A stretch of DNA of 64,000 nucleotides, from positions 1 through 64,000 of the forward strand of contig CAKPXP010000004.1 of NCBI GenBank assembly GCA_934202005.1, in the 5' to 3' direction. Shown here one piece after another: positions 31,794-40,754 of the stretch; position 1 is the stretch's first letter; every line of letters begins with the position of its first letter. This DNA is from an uncultured Selenomonas sp. Lineage in GTDB: Bacteria > Bacillota > Negativicutes > Selenomonadales > Selenomonadaceae. The translations under genes were made by a program, and so were the position numbers. The notes beneath the pieces were generated by a model. That model did not search any database and was not told where the DNA came from. It worked only from the letters and a program-made list of their open reading frames with translations.

Positions 31794-33137
31794 TCATATC
31801 CGCAGATGCCGCATAAACGTCCGATAGTAAATGCCGAGCAATACGGCCGCGAGGATCCAGGAGAGGGGGTAGCAGAGGAGGAGATTCGCGAAGGTGCGGT
31901 AGGAGGGGAAGATGAGGAAGACCCAGGCGAGGCGGGAGCCGCAGATGGCGAAGAAGGCGATGACAGCGGGGCCGATGCTGTTGCCGTAGCCGCGCAGGGC
32001 GGCGGAGAGGGTGTCGCCGATGGCGCAGAGGAAGCTGAAGGCGACGACGTATTCGATGCGCGTTTCCGCGAGGCGGATGACCTCGGGATCGCTGGTGAAA
32101 TAGGAAAAGATCGCGCGCATGGTGAGGAGCGCGAAGATGCCGTTGAGGAGCGCGATGATGACGGCGAAGGCGAGGCAGAGCGCGGCGGCGCGTCGGCAGC
32201 GGCTGAGGTCGCGCGCGCCGTAGTTCTGCCCGACGAAGGTGGTGCAGGTCTGGTCGATAGAGAAGACGCCGTAGTAGAGGAGAATCTCGATGGTGAAGGC
32301 CGCGGCGGAGGCGGCCATGACCTTTTCGCCGAGGCTGTTGATGGCTGCCTGGAGCACGAGGTTCGCGATGTCGAACATCATGCCCTGCGCGGCGGCGGGG
32401 AGGCCGATCGCGCAGATGCGCCTGAGGATGGCGAGGCGGCAGGAGACACGCAGGAGGCGCGGCTCGAGGCGCAGCACGCCAGCCTGGTGGAGGAGGCTGC
32501 GGAGGAGGTGGGCGGCGCAGCCGAGGAACGCGAGGTCGGTGGCGAGGGCTGCGCCTGCCGCGCCCCAGCCGAGGATGGGGATGAAGAGCAGGTCGAGCAG
32601 GATGTTTAGCAGGCTCGCGAGGAAGAGCGCGCGGAAGGGCGTGCACGTGTCGCCGCGGCTTCTGAGGATGGCGGCGATGAAGTTGTAGAGGCAGAGGAAG
32701 GGCATGCCGAGGAGGAAGATGCGGAAATATGTCAGCGCGAGCGGCAGGACTTCCTCCGGCACGCCGAGCCAGTCCATGACGGGCGCGGCGGCGCACTCAC
32801 CGAGCGCGGCGACGGCGAGGCCGGTGAAAAGGGCGAGCAGGATGGCGGCGTGGACGGTGCGGGAGGCATCGCGCAGCCTGCCCGCACCGAGGGCCTGCGA
32901 GATGAGGACGTTCGCGCCGAGCGAGAGGCCGAGGAAGAGATAGACGATGAGGCCGACGAGCGGCGTGTTGTTGCCGACGGCGGCCATGGCGGCCGCGCTG
33001 TCATAGCGGCCGAGGATCAGCGTGTCGGCGGCGTTGAAGAGCTGCTCGAAGATACCGGTGAGCACGAGCGGGATGGCGAAGACGATGATTTTATTCCATA
33101 GAGTGCCATGGAGCATATCGATTTCTCTTGCGGACAT
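31794..33137 (-). CDS. MATE-family efflux transporter
   Basis: Multidrug and toxin extrusion transporter, 447 aa with 12 hydrophobic segments in two homologous halves. First half: LTGIFEQLFNAADTLILGRY and SLGANVLISQALGAG. Second half: GLPAAAQGMMFDIANLVLQAAIN and GQNYGARDLSRCRRA. I start at MSAREID (33137), 6 bases after GGGAGG; the upstream 26 codons are probably leader. Ion-coupled drug/Na+ exchange is expected; the substrate is unknown. The dpn cassette lies just downstream on the same strand. Confidence 0.9.
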   Translation of the reverse strand: MSAREIDMLHGTLWNKIIVFAIPLVLTGIFEQLFNAADTLILGRYDSAAAMAAVGNNTPLVGLIVYLFLGLSLGANVLISQALGAGRLRDASRTVHAAILLALFTGLAVAALGECAAAPVMDWLGVPEEVLPLALTYFRIFLLGMPFLCLYNFIAAILRSRGDTCTPFRALFLASLLNILLDLLFIPILGWGAAGAALATDLAFLGCAAHLLRSLLHQAGVLRLEPRLLRVSCRLAILRRICAIGLPAAAQGMMFDIANLVLQAAINSLGEKVMAASAAAFTIEILLYYGVFSIDQTCTTFVGQNYGARDLSRCRRAAALCLAFAVIIALLNGIFALLTMRAIFSYFTSDPEVIRLAETRIEYVVAFSFLCAIGDTLSAALRGYGNSIGPAVIAFFAICGSRLAWVFLIFPSYRTFANLLLCYPLSWILAAVLLGIYYRTFMRHLRI

Positions 33138-33258
33138 GAGGTTCCTCCCTGAATTGGATATTGGTTCTGCCAGGACGGCAGGGATATACGCTGTGCAGTG
33201 CGCGTTGTGACGCATCTTCCGTCATTTCGTGGAGACGGATGTGATTTGTGGGGGCGTA

Positions 33259-34938
33259 TCACGGGGAGACGCGCGCGAAGAAGGGCTGCGCCGTGAGGTC
33301 GATCTCGAAGGTGCGCGGCCATGGGAAGCCGGCGCTCGCGCGCAGGTCGTAGATGGCGAGCATCTCATCGGTGCCCGGTACGGGGAACGGGGCGCGAAGG
33401 GAGCGCGTCTGCTTGTAGACAGCGACTTGCGCGGCGAGTCGCCGCTGCAGCAGGGCGGTCGCCCAGCGGTGGTTGTGCTCGAGGTCGAGATCGGCGGTGT
33501 TCGTGTAGCCGGCCTTTTTGAGTGCGCGGTTGATGGGGTCGATGTCTTCCTTGAGGTAGAAGTAGTCCTCGAGGATGCGTCCCTGGAGGAAGATCTCGTT
33601 CGCCATCGCGCCCGCTTCTCTCTGTTCTTTGTTTGCGTCCGGCCGCTGCGCGGCGAGGGCGAGGGAGGCCTCCGCGAGCGCCGTGCCGACGGCGTTGCTC
33701 GTCGTGTTCCAGCCCGCGTAGGCGGTGAGGCACGTGAGCGGGAAGTCTCGCGCGAGGAGCAGCGGCAGCAGGGGCTCGCGCGCGTCGAAATGCTTGCTGA
33801 GGTCGACGAGCGCCGTCGGCTTCCCGCGCTCGACGAGCCCGCTGAGCGCTGTGCAGGCCGCGGCGCGGGCGTCGAGGGAGCCCTTTTCTGCGTCGCTCGC
33901 GTTCAGGTAGAGGACGAGGTCGGCGTCCTCGGGCGTATCGGCGCGGCGGCCGCCGATGAGGCGGATCTTTTCGTCCGCGGTCGCGTCCACGGAGACGGCC
34001 ATGTAGGGCATGACGCGCGCGGCGGCCGCTGGCTCGGCGTAGGCGACGAAGACGCGTGGGGAGAAACCCTGCTGCTCGTTCACGCAGGCGGCGAGGAGCG
34101 TCTGCGCGATCTCGTCGGCGCCGTGCGTGAGCGTGACGCGCGCGCTCGCGCCGCTCGCCTCGATGGTCTGCTGCAGGCGGTATTTCTCGATGTTCGGGAT
34201 GCCGTAGGGCTCGCCGTCGTCCTGGCCGAGCACGAGGCGGGTGAGGGTGCCGTCCTCGGTGAGGGCGATGAGCTTTTCGTTGAGGCGGGCGTTCTCGTCG
34301 AAATGGCCCTCGTAGGCGGCGAGGCTCGCGTCGGAGATCTTTGCGCGCAGGCGGTCGCGCTCGGCCGTGTCGATGGCAAGGCCCGCGGCCTCCTTGCCGA
34401 CGACACGGGAGTAGGCGATGAGCGCGCGCCGCTCATCGTAGCCGTCGATGGTGTCCTGCGGCGTGAGGCGCGGCAGGATGCTGAAGGCATAGATGCGGGC
34501 CGTCGGCTGCGCGGCGTGGAGCGCGCGCAGATAGGCGACGAGCGCGTCCTGCGCCGTCTCCGTCGCCGTGTGCTCGCGCGCGGCGAGCAGGCCGCCGTAG
34601 AGGAGCTGGTCGATGGAGAGGAGCACGGTGTCGCCGGGCGCGATGGTCTCCTGCAGCCAGGCGCGAAGTCCCGCTGTGTCGCCGGGGGCGGAGTAGTAGT
34701 CCATGAGCGCGCCGGGCGGCGTCACGACGTCGCGCCCCGCGATGCGGCCGAGCGCGGCGACGTGGGCACGGCAGGGCGGGCGGCTGTCGAGCGGCACGAG
34801 GAGCACGCGTCCCTGCGGCGCGCGCTCAGAGGCGACGGGCGTGAGGGCGGGCTGCGGATGGATGGCGAGGTGCCAGAGGCCGAGCGCGAGGGCGAGCAGC
34901 AGGGCAAGCAGGAGCAGGCCGCGCTTTCGTTTGGACAA
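33259..34938 (-). CDS. DUF4127 family protein
   Basis: About 559 aa, matching DUF4127 (PF13552), a family of unknown biochemical role found mostly in Firmicutes. A single hydrophobic segment near the N-terminus (GLLLLALLLALALGLWHLAI) is a signal anchor, so the body is extracytoplasmic. Family signatures: VLLVPLDSRPPCRAHV, PPGALMDYYSAPGDT, LSIDQLLYGGLLAAREH, GQDDGEPYGIPN, and AYAGWNTTSNAVGTALAEA. I start at TTG 34938, 8 bases after AAAGGA; an upstream ATG at 35013 overlaps a promoter-like TATACT. Enzymatic function is unproven. Confidence 0.82.
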   Translation of the reverse strand: MSKRKRGLLLLALLLALALGLWHLAIHPQPALTPVASERAPQGRVLLVPLDSRPPCRAHVAALGRIAGRDVVTPPGALMDYYSAPGDTAGLRAWLQETIAPGDTVLLSIDQLLYGGLLAAREHTATETAQDALVAYLRALHAAQPTARIYAFSILPRLTPQDTIDGYDERRALIAYSRVVGKEAAGLAIDTAERDRLRAKISDASLAAYEGHFDENARLNEKLIALTEDGTLTRLVLGQDDGEPYGIPNIEKYRLQQTIEASGASARVTLTHGADEIAQTLLAACVNEQQGFSPRVFVAYAEPAAAARVMPYMAVSVDATADEKIRLIGGRRADTPEDADLVLYLNASDAEKGSLDARAAACTALSGLVERGKPTALVDLSKHFDAREPLLPLLLARDFPLTCLTAYAGWNTTSNAVGTALAEASLALAAQRPDANKEQREAGAMANEIFLQGRILEDYFYLKEDIDPINRALKKAGYTNTADLDLEHNHRWATALLQRRLAAQVAVYKQTRSLRAPFPVPGTDEMLAIYDLRASAGFPWPRTFEIDLTAQPFFARVSP

Positions 34939-35015
34939 GGGGATCAGTTCCTTTCTAGCGTGTTCGCGCCGCTGAACGGCGAGAATGTTGTTACATATCT
35001 CATAGTATATCATGG

Positions 35016-35044
35016 TTCACGAACGCAGGAAAATATGATAGAAT
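35016..35044 (+). promoter_or_regulatory. Promoter for rsmD-coaD
   Basis: TTCACG, 17-base spacer, TAGAAT. The leader from about 35050 to 35141 contains two GC-rich hairpins. Confidence 0.5.
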
Positions 35045-35065
35045 AAGTAGTGTTTGAAATCTTTA

Positions 35066-35121
35066 CGGAGCGCGTATGATATGCGCTGCTCCGCAAGGGC
35101 CCGCCGCGTATCGGCGGGCCC
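35066..35121 (+). promoter_or_regulatory. Two tandem hairpins in rsmD leader
   Basis: First: CGGAGCGCGTAT and ATGCGCTGCTCCG (35066-35093) pair imperfectly. Second: GGGCCCGCCG-CGTAT-CGGCGGGCCC (35097-35121) pairs perfectly. Neither has a T run. They lie 20 bases before the rsmD ATG and may modulate translation. Confidence 0.45.
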
Positions 35122-35141
35122 GGGAAGGTGGGAATCTCCCC

Positions 35142-35720
35142 ATGAGAATCATCACGGGGCGGGCCCGCGGGACGCGCCTCAAGACGCCGCGGGGAATGGC
35201 GGTTACGCGGCCGACCTCGGACCGGGTGAAGGAGTCGCTTTTCAGCATCCTCGGTTCGCTCGTCGCGGGGCGGCGGGTGCTCGATGTCTTTGCGGGTACG
35301 GGCAGCCTCGGCCTCGAGGCGCTTTCGCGCGGGGCGGCGGCGGCGGTGCTCGTCGACGCGGCGACGGCGCCGCTTTTGCGGGAGAACGTCCGCCGCTGCC
35401 ATTTCGAGCAGGCGGCGGAGGTGCTCTCGCTTGACGCGTTCGCGGCGCTCGCGAGACTCGAGCGGGCGCCGCGAACGTTTGACCTCGTGTTCTGCGATCC
35501 GCCTTATCACAAGGGGCTTTTCGAGCGGGCGCTGGCTTTCTTTGACGGCGGCCATCTGCTCGCGGAAAACGGCATCCTCGTCGTGGAACACGGCGGGGAT
35601 GAGGACGCGCTGCCGGAGCTTGCCGCGCTCGTCCGCGTGGACGGGCGGCGCTACGGCAAGACGACGCAGCTGTCCTTTTTCCAGCGGCGGAGTTTCGTGG
35701 AGGTGGATGTAGGTGAGTGA
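35142..35720 (+). CDS. rsmD: 16S rRNA (guanine-966-N2)-methyltransferase
   Basis: SAM-dependent methyltransferase of 192 aa that modifies G966 of 16S rRNA. Features: MRIITGRARGTRLKTPRG start, RPTSDRVKESLFSIL, VLDVFAGTGSLGLEALSRGA (SAM loop), and the catalytic FCDPPYHKG (D-PPY, here DPPY). The ATG at 35142 gives the family-standard N-terminus. Its end overlaps coaD by 8 bases, the usual rsmD-coaD pairing in Firmicutes. Confidence 0.93.
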   Translation: MRIITGRARGTRLKTPRGMAVTRPTSDRVKESLFSILGSLVAGRRVLDVFAGTGSLGLEALSRGAAAAVLVDAATAPLLRENVRRCHFEQAAEVLSLDAFAALARLERAPRTFDLVFCDPPYHKGLFERALAFFDGGHLLAENGILVVEHGGDEDALPELAALVRVDGRRYGKTTQLSFFQRRSFVEVDVGE

Positions 35721-36207
35721 GAGAATCGCGGTTTGTTCCGGCAGTTTCGACCCGGTCACGATCGGCCATGTCGATATCTTCGAGCGGGCGAGCCGCATGT
35801 TTGACGAGCTGGTCGTCTGTGTGTTCCACAACATCAGGAAGCAGTCGTATTTCACCATCGACGAGCGCCGTGCGTTCCTCGAGCAGGCGACGGCGCACCT
35901 CCCTAATGTGCGCGTGGATGCCTTTTCCGGGCTGCTCACGGACTATATGCGCTCCATCGGCGCGCATATCATCGTGCGGGGCGTGCGCTCGGTCAAAGAC
36001 CTCGAGTACGAGGAGAACGAGGCGCATATGCTGCATCACCTCGATGCGTCGGTGGAGACGGTGTTCCTGCTGACGAACCCGGCGTATTCCTTCGTGAGCT
36101 CCTCGGGCATCCGGGAGCTCGCCGCGTTCCGCGGCGATGTGCACGGCCTCGTGCCGGCGTGTGTGGAGAGAGCTGTCAGGGCCAGGTGGTCGGCAGAGAG
36201 TCGATAA
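35713..36207 (+). CDS. coaD: Phosphopantetheine adenylyltransferase
   Basis: Fourth step of coenzyme A synthesis, 164 aa. Nucleotidyltransferase motifs are present: GSFDPVTIGHVDIFERA (T-x-GH), VVCVFHNIRKQSYF, RGVRSVKDLEYE and VSSSGIREL (the ISS-x-x-R equivalent). GTG start follows GGAGGTGGATGTAG. CoA supply links it functionally to the fatty-acid genes further right, but it belongs to a different transcript. Confidence 0.95.
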   Translation: MSERIAVCSGSFDPVTIGHVDIFERASRMFDELVVCVFHNIRKQSYFTIDERRAFLEQATAHLPNVRVDAFSGLLTDYMRSIGAHIIVRGVRSVKDLEYEENEAHMLHHLDASVETVFLLTNPAYSFVSSSGIRELAAFRGDVHGLVPACVERAVRARWSAESR

Positions 36208-36257
36208 GGAAACGCTGATGCAAAGGCAGGGTGCCGAATGAATCCGTGATTCCGTAA
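36206..36257 (+). repeat. Internally deleted MITE-like repeat (copy H)
   Basis: TAAGGAAACGCTGATGCAAA, GGCAGGGTGCCGAATGAATC, ending GTGATTCCGTAA. It keeps both ends and a GCAAAGGCAGGGTGCCGAAT block otherwise found only in copy E (56475-56641), so it belongs to that subfamily. It fills the coaD to 36278 gap. Confidence 0.75.
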
Positions 36258-36277
36258 ATATAAAAGAGGTAGAAAAG

Positions 36278-37009
36278 ATGTCATCCAAAAAACTAGCCAA
36301 GAAGAATGCCGTAGCGCGTGTCAATCCTGCGGGCCGCGACGCGACCTCCCGCGTGGAGGAGACGCTCAACAAGGTGGAGGATCTCGTGGTCAATTCCTCG
36401 CATCTGCCGCTCACGGGCAAGAGCATGATCGATGAAAACGACCTCATCCATCTTGTGGAAGAGCTCCGTCAGGATCTGCCGCTCGAGCTCAATCACGCGC
36501 GGGAGATCATGGAGAAGGAAACGGAGATCATCGAGCAGGCGCATCGCGAAGCGGACGAGATCATCCAGAAGGCGAAGGACTACGCGGCGGGGCTCGTCGC
36601 CAAGGAGACGGTCGTGACGGAGGCGCAGGCGAAGGCGCGGGAGATCGAGGCGCAGTCCGAGGAGAAGGCGCGCGTGCTCGTCGAGCAGGCGCAGCAGCAG
36701 CGCGCGGAGGTGCTCGCGCGCACGCGCGAGGAGTCGAAGCAGCTGCGCGATGCGGCGGATACGTATGTGAACCAGGTGTTCGACCAGCTCATCGGCCATG
36801 TCGCGGATACGGCGAAGTTCGCGCAGCAGTCGGTGAACTATCTGCAGCAGTCGGTGTCGAGCATCGACCAGGCGCGCGGCACGCTGCAGCAGGCCAAGGA
36901 GCAGATGAACCGCGGCGCGGCCGAGGCGGCTGCTGCGGCGGAGGCCGCGTTGCCAGAGGAGGCGGCGCCTGCTGAGGAGCATGTGGCCGCGGGAAAGGCA
37001 GAGGCCTGA
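36278..37009 (+). CDS. Coiled-coil cytoplasmic protein, 243 aa
   Basis: Soluble, highly charged helical protein. Residues 1-45 are basic and probably disordered. From about 75 to 165 there is a continuous heptad-like coiled coil (EIMEKETEIIEQAHREADEI, QAKAREIEAQSEEKARVLVE) reminiscent of the stalk subunits of ATP synthases or DivIVA-like proteins. A helical hairpin (TYVNQVFDQLIGHVADTAKF) follows, then an Ala/Glu-rich tail. Relatives next to coaD in Firmicutes are often named ATPase without evidence; no P-loop is present. RBS AGAGGTAGAAAAG precedes the ATG. Confidence 0.7.
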   Translation: MSSKKLAKKNAVARVNPAGRDATSRVEETLNKVEDLVVNSSHLPLTGKSMIDENDLIHLVEELRQDLPLELNHAREIMEKETEIIEQAHREADEIIQKAKDYAAGLVAKETVVTEAQAKAREIEAQSEEKARVLVEQAQQQRAEVLARTREESKQLRDAADTYVNQVFDQLIGHVADTAKFAQQSVNYLQQSVSSIDQARGTLQQAKEQMNRGAAEAAAAAEAALPEEAAPAEEHVAAGKAEA

Positions 37010-37010
37010 G

Positions 37011-37778
<768 letters not shown>

Positions 37779-37806
37779 GCGTCGGCTCGTGCGGTCAGGG
37801 GGAACT

Positions 37807-39030
37807 ATGAAAGCGATTTATCTCGATGCGTTTTCCGGTATCAGCGGCAACATGCTGCTCGGCGCATTTCTACAGGCGGGAGTGCCAGAGAGCTATCTGC
37901 GGCAGGAACTCGCGAAGCTGCCGCTCGCGGGGGAGTTCGAGCTCTCCTGCACGCCTGTCACGAAGCAGGGCGTCCGTGCCGCTTACGTCGATGTGAGGCT
38001 GATGTCTGAGACAGCGCATGGAGAGACGCAGGAAGCGCAGGCCCATGCCCATGTTCATCGCACGCTGGCGGATATCGAGGCGCTGCTCTCCGAAGCGTCG
38101 CTCTCCGAAGCCGTGAAGAAAAAAGCACGCGCTGTTTTCCGCCTGCTCGCTGAGGCGGAGGGAACGGTTCATGGTAAGCCTGCGGCAGAGGTGGCGTTCC
38201 ACGAGGTCGGCGCGGTGGACTCCATCGTCGATATCGTCGGCACGGCCATCTGCCTCGACTATCTCGGCATCGAGCAGGTGCTCGCGTCGCGGCTCAATGT
38301 CGGCAGCGGTTATGTGCGCTGCGCGCATGGCATCATGCCCGTACCGGCGCCAGCGGTCGCTGAACTCCTGATGGGGTGGCCGACATACGCGTTTGGTGCG
38401 GAGGAGGAGCTCACGACGCCGACGGGCGCGGCAGTCGTGCGGGCGTTTGCGCAGCATGCGGCAGCGCTTCCGGAGGACTTTGCCGTCCGTGCGATCGGCT
38501 ATGGCGCGGGCAGCCGCGATCTGCCGCTTCCCAATGTGCTGCGGCTCTATGTCGGCGAGCGTGAGGGCGCAGCCGCGGAGGAGACGCCGCTGCTGCTCTC
38601 GACGAACATTGACGATATGAGTCCCGAGGTCTACGGCTACCTCTTCGACCGGCTGCTTGCGGCAGGGGCGCTCGACGTCTGGGTGACGCCTATATATATG
38701 AAGAAAAATCGTCCGGCGCAGCAGCTCACCGTGCTCGTGCGCCCCGCGCAGCGCTCGGCCTGCACGGAGATCATCTTCCGCGAGACGACGAGCATCGGCC
38801 TGCGCGTGACGCCCCTTGCGGAGCGCATCGCCTGTGACCGCCGCACGGCAAGCGTCGAGACGCGTTACGGGACGGTGCGCGTGAAGGTCGCGTCCTGGCA
38901 GGGGAAGATCGCGACGACCTCGCCGGAGTATGAGGACTGCCGCCGCCTGGCGGAGGCGCAGGACGTGCCGCTCAAGGAAGTCTATGACGAGGCGAGGCGC
39001 GCGCTCGCGTTTCGGCTCGGCGGTGCGTGA
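37807..39030 (+). CDS. larC: Nickel insertion protein LarC (single frame)
   Basis: Final step of the nickel-pincer nucleotide cofactor, a CTP-dependent cyclometallase, 407 aa. It opens YLDAFSGISGNMLLGAFLQAG and has FHEVGAVDSIVDIVGTAICLD, ELLMGWPTYAFGAEEELTTPTGAA in pieces, NIDDMSPEVYGYLFDRLL and VTPIYMKKNRPAQQLTVLV. In Lactiplantibacillus plantarum the full protein needs a programmed frameshift between larC1 and larC2; here both halves are in one uninterrupted frame. His-rich HAHVHRT lies near residue 80. RBS AGGGGGA precedes the ATG. Confidence 0.93.
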   Translation: MKAIYLDAFSGISGNMLLGAFLQAGVPESYLRQELAKLPLAGEFELSCTPVTKQGVRAAYVDVRLMSETAHGETQEAQAHAHVHRTLADIEALLSEASLSEAVKKKARAVFRLLAEAEGTVHGKPAAEVAFHEVGAVDSIVDIVGTAICLDYLGIEQVLASRLNVGSGYVRCAHGIMPVPAPAVAELLMGWPTYAFGAEEELTTPTGAAVVRAFAQHAAALPEDFAVRAIGYGAGSRDLPLPNVLRLYVGEREGAAAEETPLLLSTNIDDMSPEVYGYLFDRLLAAGALDVWVTPIYMKKNRPAQQLTVLVRPAQRSACTEIIFRETTSIGLRVTPLAERIACDRRTASVETRYGTVRVKVASWQGKIATTSPEYEDCRRLAEAQDVPLKEVYDEARRALAFRLGGA

Positions 39031-39071
39031 AGGACCGCCGCATCGCGGCGCGCGACGAAATCGCTTCTGGC

Positions 39072-39100
39072 TTGACAAACGATATGGTCATCGCTATAAT
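39072..39100 (+). promoter_or_regulatory. Consensus promoter for yceD-rpmF
   Basis: TTGACA, 17-base spacer, TATAAT: a perfect sigma-70/SigA match. Transcription should start near 39107, only about 11 bases before the yceD ATG at 39118, so the leader is extremely short. Confidence 0.85.
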
Positions 39101-39117
39101 GGATGGAGTTGATGCTA

Positions 39118-39618
39118 ATGCATATTCATATTGCTGAATTGAATGCCGGACTCGGGAAAGAACTTCCGTTTTCGTTTACAACCGCTGCGGCAGACATTGA
39201 TGCCACAGCGGCTGATTACGCTTTCGAAGGACCCATCGAGGTCGAGGGGCATGTGATGAACACAGGCACGGGCTATCGTGTCGAGGGCGTCATCCGCGCG
39301 CGGAAGCGCTTCATCTGCGACCGCTGCCTCGAGGAATGCCTGGAGGCGCAGGAACATGCCTTTTCGGAGATGTTCCGGCAGGGGACGCCTGCTGAGAACG
39401 ACGACGCGAATTTCTTTGACGGAGACGAGATTGAGCTTCAGGAGCTTGTCCGTGACACGCTTCTGGCGGCCCAGCCGCTCAGCAATATCTGCAAGCCCGA
39501 TTGCAAAGGGCTCTGCCCCGTATGCGGCGCAAACCTCAACCACGGCGACTGTGGCTGCGACAGGTTCGTGCCCGACCCGAGGCTGGCAGCATTGCAGCAA
39601 TTCCAAGCGAAAGAATAG
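39118..39618 (+). CDS. yceD: YceD/DUF177 family protein
   Basis: 166-aa protein of the DUF177 family, almost always encoded before rpmF and linked to 23S rRNA levels. It has a small beta domain, then RKRFICDRCLEECLEAQEHAFSEMF in pieces, EIELQELVRDTLLAAQPLSNIC and the Cys-rich end CKPDCKGLCPVCGANLNHGDC. The two CxxC-type pairs suggest zinc binding. The start is one of three close ATGs (39103, 39112, 39118); I prefer 39118 from the GGAG spacing, though the promoter would leave little of that SD in the transcript. Confidence 0.9.
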   Translation: MHIHIAELNAGLGKELPFSFTTAAADIDATAADYAFEGPIEVEGHVMNTGTGYRVEGVIRARKRFICDRCLEECLEAQEHAFSEMFRQGTPAENDDANFFDGDEIELQELVRDTLLAAQPLSNICKPDCKGLCPVCGANLNHGDCGCDRFVPDPRLAALQQFQAKE

Positions 39619-39644
39619 GACGCATATAAGGAGGTGTATCCGAG

Positions 39645-39824
39645 ATGGCAGTACCTAAGCGTAAAATGTCGAAGGCTCGCCGCGATCAGCGTCGCGCGAA
39701 CTGGAAACTGACGGCGCCCGGCTTCGTTTCGTGCCCGCAGTGCCATGAGCCGATGATGCCGCATCACGTTTGCCCGGAGTGCGGTTACTATGACGGCAAA
39801 GAGGTTGTGAAGGCAGCGGAGTAA
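39645..39824 (+). CDS. rpmF: 50S ribosomal protein L32
   Basis: 59-aa ribosomal protein. [20 protein letters not shown] is the classical L32 start; CPQC and CPEC form the four-Cys zinc ribbon in the second half. The strong AAGGAGGTGTATCCGAG site precedes the ATG. It sits 26 bases after yceD, and its terminator separates it from the fapR promoter. The yceD-rpmF-fapR/plsX-fab order is widely conserved in bacteria. Confidence 0.97.
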   Translation: MAVPKRKMSKARRDQRRANWKLTAPGFVSCPQCHEPMMPHHVCPECGYYDGKEVVKAAE

Positions 39825-39843
39825 GCGCCTTTGACCGATAGAG

Positions 39844-39874
39844 AGCAGGACTTCATGTCCTGCTTATTTTTTTT
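39844..39874 (+). terminator. Terminator of rpmF
   Basis: AGCAGGAC-TTCAT-GTCCTGCT stem followed by TATTTTTTTT, 19 bases past the stop codon. Confidence 0.92.
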
Positions 39875-39903
39875 GCCCTGGCGAGGCCGCGTGCGAGGAG
39901 GGC

Positions 39904-39932
39904 TTGCAATTTCCCCGCAAAGCCGTTATAAT
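39904..39932 (+). promoter_or_regulatory. Promoter of the fapR-fab operon
   Basis: TTGCAA, 17-base spacer, TATAAT. Transcription would start near 39939, giving a leader of about 240 bases that contains the FapR-like site and repeat copy D. Confidence 0.8.
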
Positions 39933-39947
39933 ATTCCTCGTTATGAC

Positions 39948-39970
39948 AGGTAGTAAAAGCAGGTACTAAG
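39948..39970 (+). promoter_or_regulatory. Candidate FapR operator
   Basis: AGGTAGTAAAAGCAGGTACTAAG-type sequence: half-site AGGTACTAA, which matches the right half of the Bacillus FapR site, preceded by AGGTAGTAA. TAGTA and TACTA also form an inverted pair 8 bases apart, wider than in Bacillus. It lies about 10-30 bases downstream of the transcription start, a position fit for autoregulation. Confidence 0.55.
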
Positions 39971-39999
39971 TAATAGCAGACACCATCAGTGGTTATGTG

Positions 40000-40164
40000 A
40001 GGAAGCGCTGATTAAATGAAGTGCTCCGGATTTACGTGGATGCGCTGTATCTCTCTAGGAGACAAACCGCAGGCGTAGCCGAAGCTACGCTGAGGTTTGT
40101 CGACGACGAGAGAACAGCACAGACGCGTGAAGACAGAGTGCTGAATTAATCAGTGCTTCCGTAA
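40000..40164 (+). repeat. Full MITE-like palindromic repeat (copy D)
   Basis: 165 bp from AGGAAGCGCTGATTAAATGA to AATTAATCAGTGCTTCCGTA. It matches copy B at nearly every position, with GCCGAAGCTACGC in place of GCTAAAGCTACGC at the centre. It lies in the leader of the fapR operon, ending 13 bases before the fapR ATG. Confidence 0.92.
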
Positions 40165-40177
40165 GGGAAGAGGTGAG

Positions 40178-40741
40178 ATGATGGCGCGTGTGAAAAAGAA
40201 GGAACGACAGGAGCTTCTGGTGCAGACGGTGAAGGACAAGCCGTTCCTCACGGATGAGGAGCTCGCGAAGGCGCTCGAGGTGAGCGTCCAGACGATCCGG
40301 CTCGACCGTCTGGAGCTCGGTATCCCGGAGCTCCGCGGCCGCATCCGCCGCATGGCTGAGACGGCGCAGAACAAGGTGAAGTCCATCGCGAGCGGCGAGG
40401 TCGTCGGCGAGCTCATCGACCTTGAGCTCGGACATTCCGGTATTTCGCTCCTGCGCGTGACGGAGGACATGGTGTTCGCCCGCTCGCAGATTGCGAAGGG
40501 CTACTACATGTTCTCGCAGGCCAATTCCCTCGCGCTCGCGCTCATCGACTCGCCGCTTGCCGTCACGGGCGTCGCGAATGTGAAGTATAAGGTGCCGGTG
40601 CATGTGGGAGAGAAGCTCATCGCGAAGGCGGAGATCGTCCGCGTGCGCGGCAATAAATATTTTGTCTGGGTAAAGACGAGGAATGATACGCAGGAGGTCT
40701 TCCGCGCGAAATTCATCTTGGTTTCGCTGGGGGAGAGCTAA
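40178..40741 (+). CDS. fapR: Fatty-acid biosynthesis repressor FapR
   Basis: Malonyl-CoA-responsive repressor of fatty acid and phospholipid synthesis, 187 aa. The N-terminal DeoR-like helix-turn-helix is KPFLTDEELAKALEVSVQTIRLDRLELGIPELR in pieces. A hot-dog effector domain follows (residues about 75-185) with GEVVGELIDLELGHSGISLL and FSQANSLALALID. The start is ATG 40178 or the next codon-pair ATG 40181 after AGAGGTGAG. It heads the plsX-fabH-fabK-fabD-fabG-acpP operon and has a candidate operator upstream. Confidence 0.93.
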   Translation: MMARVKKKERQELLVQTVKDKPFLTDEELAKALEVSVQTIRLDRLELGIPELRGRIRRMAETAQNKVKSIASGEVVGELIDLELGHSGISLLRVTEDMVFARSQIAKGYYMFSQANSLALALIDSPLAVTGVANVKYKVPVHVGEKLIAKAEIVRVRGNKYFVWVKTRNDTQEVFRAKFILVSLGES

Positions 40742-40754
40742 GGAGGAATGCTCC

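Noticed and set aside
39949..39970. Third MarR operator
   Set aside because: TAGTA and TACTA are 8 bases apart instead of 10, and the arms match FapR half-sites better; the adjacent gene is fapR.
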